Part shown: positions 17,951 through 25,578 of the stretch, one piece after another
Layout: each line of letters starts with the position of its first letter
Position numbering within the stretch: position 1 is the first letter of the stretch
From: Oceanicola sp. S124
GTDB taxonomy: Bacteria > Pseudomonadota > Alphaproteobacteria > Rhodobacterales > Rhodobacteraceae
NCBI RefSeq assembly: GCF_000220565.1
Contig: NZ_AFPM01000232.1
Location: 1 to 39,572 of the forward strand
Length of the DNA: 39,572 nucleotides
Direction of reading: 5' to 3'
Notes under the pieces: model-generated
Told to the model about the DNA's origin: nothing
The model's database searches: none
What the model saw: the letters and a program-made list of their open reading frames with translations, nothing else
Translations under genes and position numbers: made by a program

Positions 17951-18682
17951 TCAGTCGACCGTCTGCGATCCCTCTGCGGCGGCGGGTGCCGTCGTCTCGG
18001 GTTCGGCCGCGCTGGCCTCGGGGGCCTTGCGCGGCGCGCGCTTGCGGGGGCTGGGTTTGTCGCCGGCATTCTCGGGGGTCTCGACCAGCATGCTGTCGCC
18101 CTCGTCATCCGAGCTCACCTCGATCACGTCGTCCTGCGACTTCTTCGAGCGGCTGCGCGAGGACTTCGGTGCGCCATCGACCGCATCATCGCCGGAGCCG
18201 CGTGGTTTGCGGCTGCGCGGCGCGCGACCCGACTTCTCGGACTTGCCGCCGGTCTCGCCATGCGACGAGGCCTCGGCCTCGGCAACAGGCTCTTGCGGGG
18301 TGTCCGAGCGCGCCTCGGCGCGGTCGTCGCCGCTGCCGTTGTTGCCGTCGCGGTCCTGGCGGTGCTGTGACCGCTCGCGGTCGCGGTCGGCCTGACGCTG
18401 GCGGTTTTCCTGTTCCTGCTGCTCGCGGCGATTGTCCTGCTCTTTCTGGGCCTCGCCCAGCATCCGCAGGTAATGTTCGGCATGCTGCTGGAAGTTCTCG
18501 GTCGCGACGCGGTCACCGGCCAGCTGCGCATCGCGCGCCAGCTGGTTGTACTTGTCGATGATCTGCTGCGGGGTGCCGCGCACCTTGCCTTCGGGCCCCG
18601 AAGAGTCGAAGACCCGGTTGACGATGTTCCCGACGGAACGGTTGCGCGATTTGCTCCGCGAACGTGATTTCGAAGATCTCAT
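17951..18682 (-). CDS. DUF4167 domain-containing protein, highly charged
   Basis: A 243-residue protein. The conserved DUF4167 region covers roughly residues 8-90: NRSVGNIVNRVFDSSGPEGK, GTPQQIIDKYNQLARDA and NFQQHAEHYLRML. The N-terminus is an arginine/serine repeat (SKSRSRSKSRNRS). Everything after residue 85 is low-complexity, first Gln/Arg/Asp-rich and then alternating acidic and basic blocks ending in Ala/Glu, so probably disordered. The domain is widespread in alphaproteobacteria and its function is not established. The basic N-terminus suggests nucleic-acid or ribosome contact (inference). It lies downstream of prfA-prmC on the same strand but with its own likely promoter. Confidence 0.88.
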   Translation of the reverse strand: MRSSKSRSRSKSRNRSVGNIVNRVFDSSGPEGKVRGTPQQIIDKYNQLARDAQLAGDRVATENFQQHAEHYLRMLGEAQKEQDNRREQQEQENRQRQADRDRERSQHRQDRDGNNGSGDDRAEARSDTPQEPVAEAEASSHGETGGKSEKSGRAPRSRKPRGSGDDAVDGAPKSSRSRSKKSQDDVIEVSSDDEGDSMLVETPENAGDKPSPRKRAPRKAPEASAAEPETTAPAAAEGSQTVD

Positions 18683-18827
18683 AAGGTCAGATGTCCAGCC
18701 TTGTTGTATCTAAGGTACCTGCTCGCTGCCTCGGCGCGTCCTGCGTCGGATCTTGGCGAGCGGTTTCTCTCTGGCTTGGCATCCGGGAGACGCTGCCAAA
18801 CTGCGCGTCCTCGATCCGGATAGGATC

Positions 18828-18856
18828 GAATAAACATGCCCGAATGCAGATGACAA
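18828..18856 (-). promoter_or_regulatory. Likely sigma70-type promoter for the DUF4167 gene
   Basis: On the minus strand TTGTCA (18856-18851), 17 bp, TTATTC (18833-18828). This would leave a leader of about 140 nt before the ATG at 18682. The surrounding 190-bp gap is more AT-rich than the genes on both sides. Confidence 0.4.
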
Positions 18857-18872
18857 GAGGGAAGTGACAGTT

Positions 18873-19726
18873 TTACGCAGATTTTGCGTCTTTCCCGGCC
18901 CCGCGAGGAGCCCGGGCCGCCACGACCCTGTCTCTGCCATCCATGTCGGGATGAATGGCCACCTGTTCAAGACCCGCCGCTGCAAAGAGCGCGGCGACGG
19001 CGGCGCCCTGCCGCCAGCCGATCTCGACCGCCAGCCTTCCGCCGGGCAGCAGATGCGCCCCGGCCTGCGCCGCGATCACCCGGTAGCTGTCCAGCCCGTC
19101 GCCGCCGGGGCTCAGCGCCATGGCGGGCTCTCGCAGCACTTCGGGCGACAGGCCGGCCATCTCGGCCTCGGTGATGTAGGGCGGGTTCGAGACGATCAGG
19201 TCGAACCGTCCCGAGACCGCGCCAAACCAGTCCGACACGGTCAGCTCGGCACGGTCCTCAAGCCCCAGTGCCGCGCGATTGCGCCCCGCCACCGCCAGCG
19301 CGGCGGGGCTGAGGTCGACCCCCTGCCCCCTCGCCTGCGGCCGCTCGGCCAGCAGGGTCAGCAGCAGGCACCCCGAGCCGGTGCCGAGGTCGAGCACCCG
19401 CGCAAAGGGCGCCTCGAGCGCATGGGCCACCAGCGCCTCGGTCTCGGGGCGCGGGTCCAGCACATCCGCGGTAACGGCAAAGCTGCGGCCCCAGAACAAG
19501 CGGCTGCCGGTGATATGGCTGAGCGGCTCGCGCGCCACGCGCCGGGTAACGGCTGCGTCGAAGGCGGCGGCCCTGTCCCCCAGATCCGCCGGCATCTCGA
19601 CCGAGAGCCTCTCGGCGGCGATCCCCAGCACATGGGCCAGCAGGCGGCGGGCATCGCGGCCGGGATCGGGCACCCCGGCCTCGGCGAGGCGCTGCCCGGC
19701 CAGCGCGAGGGCGCGACGGGCGTCGC

Positions 19727-19730
<4 letters not shown>
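18873..19730 (-). CDS. prmC: Peptide chain release factor N5-glutamine methyltransferase PrmC
   Basis: A 285-residue S-adenosylmethionine enzyme that methylates the glutamine of the GGQ motif in release factors. [11 protein letters not shown] is motif I and SNPPYI (Asn182) is the glutamine-binding NPPY motif. The N-terminal five-helix domain is present (RLLAHVLG to [15 protein letters not shown]). The ATG overlaps the prfA stop by 4 bp. The substrate, PrfA, is thus made from the same message. Confidence 0.96.
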
Positions 19731-20776
<1,046 letters not shown>

Positions 20777-20792
20777 GGGGCGAAGCCATCCC

Positions 20793-20833
20793 CCAAAGTC
20801 GCACTTTGGTCAAGCCTGCACCCGTGATACACT
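20793..20833. promoter_or_regulatory. 17-bp perfect dyad and promoter between prfA and the small secreted gene
   Basis: CCAAAGT-CGC-ACTTTGG (20793-20809) is a perfect 7-3-7 palindrome. On the plus strand TTGGTC (20806-20811), 16 bp, TACACT (20828-20833) forms a candidate promoter whose start would fall at or near the ATG at 20839, implying a leaderless message. On the minus strand TTGACC (20813-20808) lies one turn of spacing from GATGGC, so the dyad overlaps promoter elements in both directions. Confidence 0.45.
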
Positions 20834-20838
20834 AGGCC

Positions 20839-21111
20839 ATGCTGCGCTATGCCCTGATCCTTTTTGCCCTGCCCGCCATGGCACAGGAGGCCCCGCCCCT
20901 GAAGCCGATCGAGTGCTACTGCACCGATCGACAGGGCGACCGGGTCGAGCTGGGCGAGACCATCTGCCTCAGCGTCGATGGCCGCAGCTACCTTGCGCAA
21001 TGCCAGATGTCGCTGAACGTGCCGATGTGGCGCGAGGTGGGGCCCTCCTGCCTGTCGTCGCGCGATCTGGACACTGAGCGGGGGGCTGGCCCCCCGTCAG
21101 CCGAAGGCTGA
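20839..21111 (+). CDS. Small secreted cysteine-containing protein of unknown function
   Basis: A 90-residue protein with a signal peptide (cleavage near LPAMA|QEA) and a mature part KPIECYCTDRQGDRVELG, then ETICLSVDGRSYLAQC and SLNVPMWREVGPSC. Five cysteines fit disulphide bonds in the periplasm. Similar short proteins are familiar from Rhodobacteraceae genomes next to prfA, but I know no function. The last ~13 residues (from TERGAGPPSAEG) are read from the 3' repeat element, and the stop lies inside its second hairpin, so the native C-terminus may be near SSRDLD. No ribosome-binding site is visible, in keeping with a leaderless transcript. Confidence 0.72.
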   Translation: MLRYALILFALPAMAQEAPPLKPIECYCTDRQGDRVELGETICLSVDGRSYLAQCQMSLNVPMWREVGPSCLSSRDLDTERGAGPPSAEG

Positions 21112-21146
21112 CTCCCCCGCAGTATTTGCAGCCATCGGATAGAGGG
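21080..21146 (+). repeat. Copy 2 of 3'-end AGTATTT repeat/terminator module
   Basis: Two perfect hairpins, GGGGGG-CTGG-CCCCCC (21080-21095) and GTCAGCC-GAA-GGCTGAC (21096-21112), are followed by CCCCCGC, AGTATTTGCAGCCATCGGAT (21121-21140) and AGAGGG. It overlaps the end of the small secreted gene and faces copy 3 across about 14 bp. Confidence 0.75.
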
Positions 21147-21159
21147 AATTGGCACCCTG

Positions 21160-21215
21160 CATCCATCCGAGGGCCAAAAATACTGCCGCCGGAGGCTTCG
21201 CCCCTGCAGGGGGCG
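21160..21215 (-). repeat. Copy 3 of 3'-end AGTATTT repeat/terminator module
   Basis: On the minus strand, 12 bp after the agmatinase stop: a CCCCTGCAGGGG hairpin (21212-21201), GCCTCCGGCGGC, then AGTATTTTTGGCCCTCGGAT (21184-21165) and GGATG. It forms an inverted pair with copy 2, so each copy terminates one of two convergent genes. Confidence 0.75.
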
Positions 21216-21226
21216 AACTCCATGGT

Positions 21227-22195
21227 TCAGTCCTTGCGACGGGTCCAGCACCAGAGCGCGATCAGCTCCATCGCCACATGGGCGCCGGCAATGGCCGTGG
21301 CCCCGGTGGTGTCGAAGGGGGGCGAGACCTCGACCACATCCCCGCCCTGCAGGTTCACGCCCGCGATGCCGCGCAGGATCGCCGCTGCCTGGGCCGTGGT
21401 CAGCCCGCCCCAGACAGGCGTGCCGGTGCCGGGCGCATAGGCCGGGTCGAGGCAGTCGATGTCGAAGGTCAGGTAGGCCGGGTGGTCGCCGACGATCTCG
21501 CGGATCTTCGCGGCGACGGCCTTGGCGCCTGTCTCGTGGACCTCCGGCGCGTCGATGATGTTCATCCCGAAGGCGCCATCCTCGTTCACCGTGCGGATGC
21601 CCACCTGGACCGAGCGCGCCGGGTCGATCAGCCCCAGCTTGATCGCCTTGTAGAACATCGTGCCGTGGTCGATCCGGCTCATGTCGTCATCGCGCCAGGT
21701 ATCGCTATGCGCGTCGAAATGGATCAGCGAGAGCGGGCCGAACTTCTCGGCATAGGCCTTGAGGATCGGGAACGAGATGTAGTGATCGCCGCCAAGCGCG
21801 ATCGAGCCCGCGCCCTGGGCAAGGATGCCCCGGATGTGGTTGGTCAGCGTCTCGGGGAACTCGGCCACCTTGGCGTAATCAAAGGCCAGGTCGCCATAGT
21901 CGGCCACGGCGAACTCCCCCAGCGGATCGAAACCCCAGCCATAGGGCGGATCGTAGGGCTGCAGGGTCGAGGCCTCGCGGATGGCGCGGGGGCCGAGGCG
22001 CGTGCCGGTGCGGTTGGTCACCGCCTGGTCAAAGGGCACGCCGGTCACCGCGAGGTCGAAGCCGGTCAGATCCTTCGTGTACTTGCGGCGCAGGAAGGAG
22101 GTGGCGCCGCCGAAGGCGTTCTCGTAGCTGAGGCCCCGGGCCTGCGCGCGGGTGAAGGCCTGGTCGACCTGGGTCTTGGCGTCTTCAAGGGCCAT
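21227..22195 (-). CDS. speB: Agmatinase / ureohydrolase family protein
   Basis: A 322-residue member of the arginase/agmatinase/formiminoglutamase superfamily, hydrolysing a guanidino compound to urea plus amine. The binuclear manganese site is complete: GGDH (His138), DAHSD (Asp161, His163, Asp165) and DIDCLDP (Asp245, Asp247). Agmatine to putrescine is the likeliest reaction; guanidinobutyrate or another guanidine cannot be excluded from sequence. It starts 1 bp after the M20 amidohydrolase stop and is probably co-transcribed with it. It is convergent with the small secreted gene; repeat copy 3 ends the transcript. Confidence 0.88.
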   Translation of the reverse strand: MALEDAKTQVDQAFTRAQARGLSYENAFGGATSFLRRKYTKDLTGFDLAVTGVPFDQAVTNRTGTRLGPRAIREASTLQPYDPPYGWGFDPLGEFAVADYGDLAFDYAKVAEFPETLTNHIRGILAQGAGSIALGGDHYISFPILKAYAEKFGPLSLIHFDAHSDTWRDDDMSRIDHGTMFYKAIKLGLIDPARSVQVGIRTVNEDGAFGMNIIDAPEVHETGAKAVAAKIREIVGDHPAYLTFDIDCLDPAYAPGTGTPVWGGLTTAQAAAILRGIAGVNLQGGDVVEVSPPFDTTGATAIAGAHVAMELIALWCWTRRKD

Positions 22196-22196
22196 C

Positions 22197-23366
22197 TCAG
22201 TTTCCTTTCAGCGGCAGGGCGGTTTCCACGACCCGGGCGAAGAAGCTGGCGCCGACCGGGGCGATCTCGTCGTTGAAATCGAACTTCGGGTGATGCACCG
22301 GCGCCGTGTCGCCCTGACCGAGGAAGAGGTAGGCGCCGGGCCGGGCATTGAGCAGGAACGAGAAATCCTCGGCCCCCATCTCGCGCTCGTCGTTGAAGAG
22401 CACGGCGTTTTCGCCCGCCACTTCGCGGGCCACATCGGCGGCGAAGGCGGCCTTCTCGGGGTTGTTGATGGTCGCCGGATACCAGCGTTCGTAGATCAGC
22501 TCGGCCTGCACGCCATAGGCGGCGGCCTGCCCGGCGACGATCTCGGTCAGGCGCCGTTCCACCATGTCCTGCACGACAGGGTCATAGGTGCGCACCGTAC
22601 CCATCATGTAGGCCTTTTCCGGCACAACGTTCTCGGCGCTGCCGGTGTGGATCTGGGTGATAGAGATCACCAGGTCCTTCACGGGATCGTGGTTGCGCGA
22701 GATCACCGTCTGGATGGCGTTGTACATGCCGACGGTGGCGGCGATGGGATCGACCGTGTCCTGGGGGTTGGCGGCATGGCCGCCGGTGCCCGTCACATGG
22801 ATGTGGATCGTGTCCACGGCGGCCATCATGGCGCCGGGCGCGGTGCGGAAGGTGCCGACGGGCATGCCGGGGGCGTTGTGCAGGGCATAGACCTCGGAGA
22901 TGTCGAAGGTCTCCATGATGCCGGCCTCGACCATGCGGCCACCGCCGCCGCCGTCTTCCTCGGCGGGCTGGAAGATCAGCGCCACGCGACCGGCGAAATT
23001 GCGCGTCTCCGCCAGGTACTTGGCGGCGCCGAGCAGCATGGTGGTATGACCGTCATGGCCGCAGGCATGCATGGCACCCGCCTTGCCGGAGGCATAGGGC
23101 AGCCCGGTTTCCTCGGTCATCGGCAGGGCATCCATGTCGGCGCGCAGGCCCACGGTCGGGCCCGGTTCGCGGCCCTCGATGATCGCCACGATACCGGTCT
23201 TCGCGATGCCCTCGTGCACCTCGGTGATGCCGAATTCGGCCAGCTTGCCGGCCACGAAGGCGGCGGTCTCGAAACAGTCGAAACCGATCTCGGGGATCTG
23301 GTGCAGGTGCTTGCGCCAGTCCTCCATTTCCCCGGCAAGACCGGCGATGCGATTGACCACGGGCAT
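22197..23366 (-). CDS. M20 family metallo-amidohydrolase (hippurate hydrolase / N-acyl amino acid amidohydrolase type)
   Basis: A 389-residue zinc or manganese hydrolase of the M20D group, which removes acyl groups from N-acylated amino acids or related compounds. LRADMDALP and HACGHDGH (Cys102, His104, His107) are metal-site motifs. QPAEEDGGGG carries the catalytic glutamates, and GGHAANPQDTVDP starts the dimerisation domain. GAEDFSF is near the end. The ATG is preceded by AAGGAG at ideal spacing. It lies directly upstream of the agmatinase gene, so the pair may process an N-acylated guanidino or polyamine compound (inference). It is divergent from mazG by 63 bp. Confidence 0.9.
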   Translation of the reverse strand: MPVVNRIAGLAGEMEDWRKHLHQIPEIGFDCFETAAFVAGKLAEFGITEVHEGIAKTGIVAIIEGREPGPTVGLRADMDALPMTEETGLPYASGKAGAMHACGHDGHTTMLLGAAKYLAETRNFAGRVALIFQPAEEDGGGGGRMVEAGIMETFDISEVYALHNAPGMPVGTFRTAPGAMMAAVDTIHIHVTGTGGHAANPQDTVDPIAATVGMYNAIQTVISRNHDPVKDLVISITQIHTGSAENVVPEKAYMMGTVRTYDPVVQDMVERRLTEIVAGQAAAYGVQAELIYERWYPATINNPEKAAFAADVAREVAGENAVLFNDEREMGAEDFSFLLNARPGAYLFLGQGDTAPVHHPKFDFNDEIAPVGASFFARVVETALPLKGN

Positions 23367-23429
23367 GGTCTGGACTCCTTGGGGTTCTCTCGTCAGGGTG
23401 CAGGAAATCCCAAACCGCGAGGCGCTGCA

Positions 23430-24257
23430 ATGGCCGATGACAGCCGTGATCCCATCCATGACGTCGAGGCAGGGCTGCCCCGCCTGCTGGAGATCATGCG
23501 CCGGTTGCGCGACCCCGAGACGGGCTGCCCCTGGGACATCGAGCAGGATTTCGCCTCCATCGCGCCCTATACCATCGAAGAGGCCTACGAGGTCGCCGAT
23601 GCCATCGAGCGCGGCGAGATGGGCGAGCTGGAGGGAGAGCTGGGGGACCTGCTGCTGCAGGTGGTCTTCCATGCCCAGATGGCCGAGGAGGCCGGGCATT
23701 TCAGCTTCGACAGCGTGGCCGGCGTGGTCGGCCAGAAGATGATCGACCGCCATCCGCATATCTTCGGCGACGAAAGCCGCGACAAGAGCGCCGCCCAGCA
23801 GACCCTCGACTGGGAGAAGATCAAGGCCGCCGAGCGCGCCGCCAAGAAGGAGACCCGGGTGCTGGACGGCGTCGCCCTGGGTCTGCCCGCCCTGATGCGC
23901 GCGGTGAAGCTGCAGAAACGCGCGGCGCGGGTCGGCTTCGACTGGCCCGAAGTGGGCCTGGTGGTCGACAAGATCGCCGAGGAAGCCGCCGAGCTGGTCG
24001 AGGCGCGCGACGAATTGACCCCCGAGAAGGTGGCCGAGGAATATGGCGACCTGCTGTTCGTCATGGCCAACCTGGGCCGTCACCTGGGTGTCGACCCGGA
24101 AGAGGCCCTGCGTGCCGCCAATGCGAAGTTTACCCGCCGTTTCAATGCGGTAGAGGATGCTCTTGCAGCAAAGGGTCAGCGCCCGGAGCAGAGCGACCTG
24201 GCCGAGATGGATGCGCTCTGGGATGCCGCCAAGGCGGCGGAGAAGGCGGCCGGATAA
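23430..24257 (+). CDS. mazG: Nucleoside triphosphate pyrophosphohydrolase MazG
   Basis: A 275-residue two-domain MazG protein that hydrolyses nucleoside triphosphates to monophosphates and pyrophosphate, a house-cleaning and stress function. The first domain has LRDPETGCPWDIEQ and EEAYEVADAIE...ELGDLLLQVVFHA, with acidic magnesium ligands. The second repeats the fold with EEAAELVEARDE and EEYGDLLFVMANL. ATG at 23430 starts MADDSRDPIHDVEAGLPRLL; upstream frame is antisense to the M20 gene. The promoter must lie within the 63-bp gap or in the M20 gene's 5' end. Confidence 0.95.
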   Translation: MADDSRDPIHDVEAGLPRLLEIMRRLRDPETGCPWDIEQDFASIAPYTIEEAYEVADAIERGEMGELEGELGDLLLQVVFHAQMAEEAGHFSFDSVAGVVGQKMIDRHPHIFGDESRDKSAAQQTLDWEKIKAAERAAKKETRVLDGVALGLPALMRAVKLQKRAARVGFDWPEVGLVVDKIAEEAAELVEARDELTPEKVAEEYGDLLFVMANLGRHLGVDPEEALRAANAKFTRRFNAVEDALAAKGQRPEQSDLAEMDALWDAAKAAEKAAG

Positions 24258-24270
24258 CTTCCTCGTGATC

Positions 24271-24320
24271 CCCGACAGTAACAGTCGGGATTGACCTGCG
24301 GAAGGGTGGCGGGCCATATC
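24271..24320 (+). promoter_or_regulatory. Hairpin and possible promoter between mazG and the iron-binding protein gene
   Basis: CCCGAC-AGTAACA-GTCGGG (24271-24289) is a perfect 6-bp stem 13 bp after the mazG stop. No T-run follows, so it is as likely an operator as a terminator. TTGACC (24291-24296) and CATATC (24315-24320), 18 bp apart, could be the promoter of the next gene. No Fur, Irr or RirA-type box is evident. Confidence 0.35.
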
Positions 24321-24346
24321 CGGGAAGAAACCCCCGAGGAGGCCTC

Positions 24347-25366
24347 ATGTTCTCACGTATCCTGTCTGCCGTCGCCCTTGGCGGCGCGGCGCTGCCCGCC
24401 CTTGCCCCCGCCGTCGCGGCGGAAGAGGTGAACCTCTATTCCTATCGCCAGCCCGAGCTGATCGCGCCGCTGGTCGAGGCCTTCACCGAGAAAACCGGCA
24501 TCCCGGTCAATGTCGCCTTCCTGGAACAGGGCATGGTCGAACGGCTGAAGGCCGAGGGCATGCGTTCTCCGGCCGACCTGGTGCTGACGGTGGATATCGC
24601 GCGGCTGTCGGCCATCGTGGATGCGGGCGTCACGCAACCCATCGACGACCCGGCGCTGATCGAGGCGATCCCGGCGGCGCTGCGCGATCCCGAGGGCCAC
24701 TGGTTCGGTGTCACCACCCGGGCCCGCGTGGTCTATGCCAGCAAGGAACGCGTCGCGGATGGTGAGCTGACCACCTACGAGGATCTGGCCGATCCCAAGT
24801 GGCAGGGCCGCATCTGCACCCGCTCGGGCACCCACCCTTACAATGTCGCGCTGACCGCCGCCTATCTCTACCACCACGGCGAAGAGGCCACGAAAGAGTG
24901 GCTGACCGCGCTGAAGGGCAACCTGGCGCGCAAGCCCCAGGGCAATGACCGCGCCCAGGTGCGGGCGATCTGGGCCGGCGAATGCGACATCGCGCTCGGC
25001 AACACCTATTACATGGGCCAGATGCTGGCCGATCCCGAGCAGCAGGACTGGGCCGAAAGCGCCCGCATCGTCTTCCCCACCTTCGAGGGCGGCGGCGCGC
25101 ATGTGAACATCTCGGGCATCGCCATGACCAAGGCCTCGCCGAACCGCGAGACGGCGCTGAAGTTCGTCGAGTTCCTCGTCTCGCCCGAGGGGCAGGAGAT
25201 CTACGCCGAGAAGAACTACGAATACCCTGTCGCGCCGGGTTCGGAGCCCTCCGAGCTGGTCGCCTCCTGGGGCAGCTTCGAGGCTGATGACGTGGCGCTG
25301 ATGGATCTCGCCGCCCTGCGCCCCGATGCGCTGCGGCTGATGGAAGAGGTCGATTTCGACGGCTGA
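24347..25366 (+). CDS. fbpA: Periplasmic Fe(3+)-binding protein of an ABC transporter (FbpA/FutA type)
   Basis: A 339-residue extracellular solute-binding protein with a signal peptide (cleavage near PAVAA|EEVNLYSYRQP). The mature N-terminus VNLYSYRQPEL and the ferric-ion ligand pair Tyr221-Tyr222 in GNTYYMG are characteristic of iron-binding members. It has GAGGAGGCCTC before the ATG. No permease (fbpB) or ATPase (fbpC) gene follows; the next gene is a nucleoside hydrolase on the far side of repeat copy 4, so this is an orphan binding protein in this window. Thiamine- or putrescine-type ligands are less likely given the double tyrosine. Confidence 0.88.
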   Translation: MFSRILSAVALGGAALPALAPAVAAEEVNLYSYRQPELIAPLVEAFTEKTGIPVNVAFLEQGMVERLKAEGMRSPADLVLTVDIARLSAIVDAGVTQPIDDPALIEAIPAALRDPEGHWFGVTTRARVVYASKERVADGELTTYEDLADPKWQGRICTRSGTHPYNVALTAAYLYHHGEEATKEWLTALKGNLARKPQGNDRAQVRAIWAGECDIALGNTYYMGQMLADPEQQDWAESARIVFPTFEGGGAHVNISGIAMTKASPNRETALKFVEFLVSPEGQEIYAEKNYEYPVAPGSEPSELVASWGSFEADDVALMDLAALRPDALRLMEEVDFDG

Positions 25367-25383
25367 GCCTGCCTCGGCCCGGG

Positions 25384-25455
25384 TCGGGGGCCAGCCCCCC
25401 GCCCGCCTGCGGCGGTCTCCCCCCGGAGTATTTGTCGCCATCGAATAGGAAGGGG
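25384..25455 (+). repeat. Copy 4 of 3'-end AGTATTT repeat/terminator module
   Basis: Begins about 18 bp after the fbpA stop. Hairpin GGGGGC-CA-GCCCCC (25386-25398), then CCGCC-TGC-GGCGG (25404-25415 region), then CTCCCCCCGG, AGTATTTGTCGCCATCGAAT (25427-25446) and AGGAAGGGG. Same order and orientation as copies 1-3. Confidence 0.72.
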
Positions 25456-25578
25456 CGCGGTTCTGCCTGTCGGGCGGGCGCGCCCCTTCGCTTTTTCGCC
25501 GAGCCCCGCCGCGGGCGATGGACAAATCGCTGCGGGCAGATCACTCTCCGCCTCTCTGGCAAGACCGAAGGAGCGGAC

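Noticed and set aside
21080-21216. Insertion sequence or transposon remnant between the two inverted AGTATTT copies
   Set aside because: Only about 14 bp lie between them, with no coding capacity or target duplication; each copy fits the 3' end of its own gene.
22152-23429. Upstream extension of the mazG frame to 22152
   Set aside because: It is antisense to the M20 amidohydrolase gene; MazG begins normally at 23430.
24258-24346. Iron-responsive operator (Fur, Irr or RirA type) before the iron-binding protein gene
   Set aside because: No AT-rich box of these types; only a GC-flanked CCCGAC dyad is present.
25432-25578. Upstream extension of the nucleoside hydrolase frame
   Set aside because: The extra residues are unlike the family and run into repeat copy 4; GAAGGAG marks the start at 25579.
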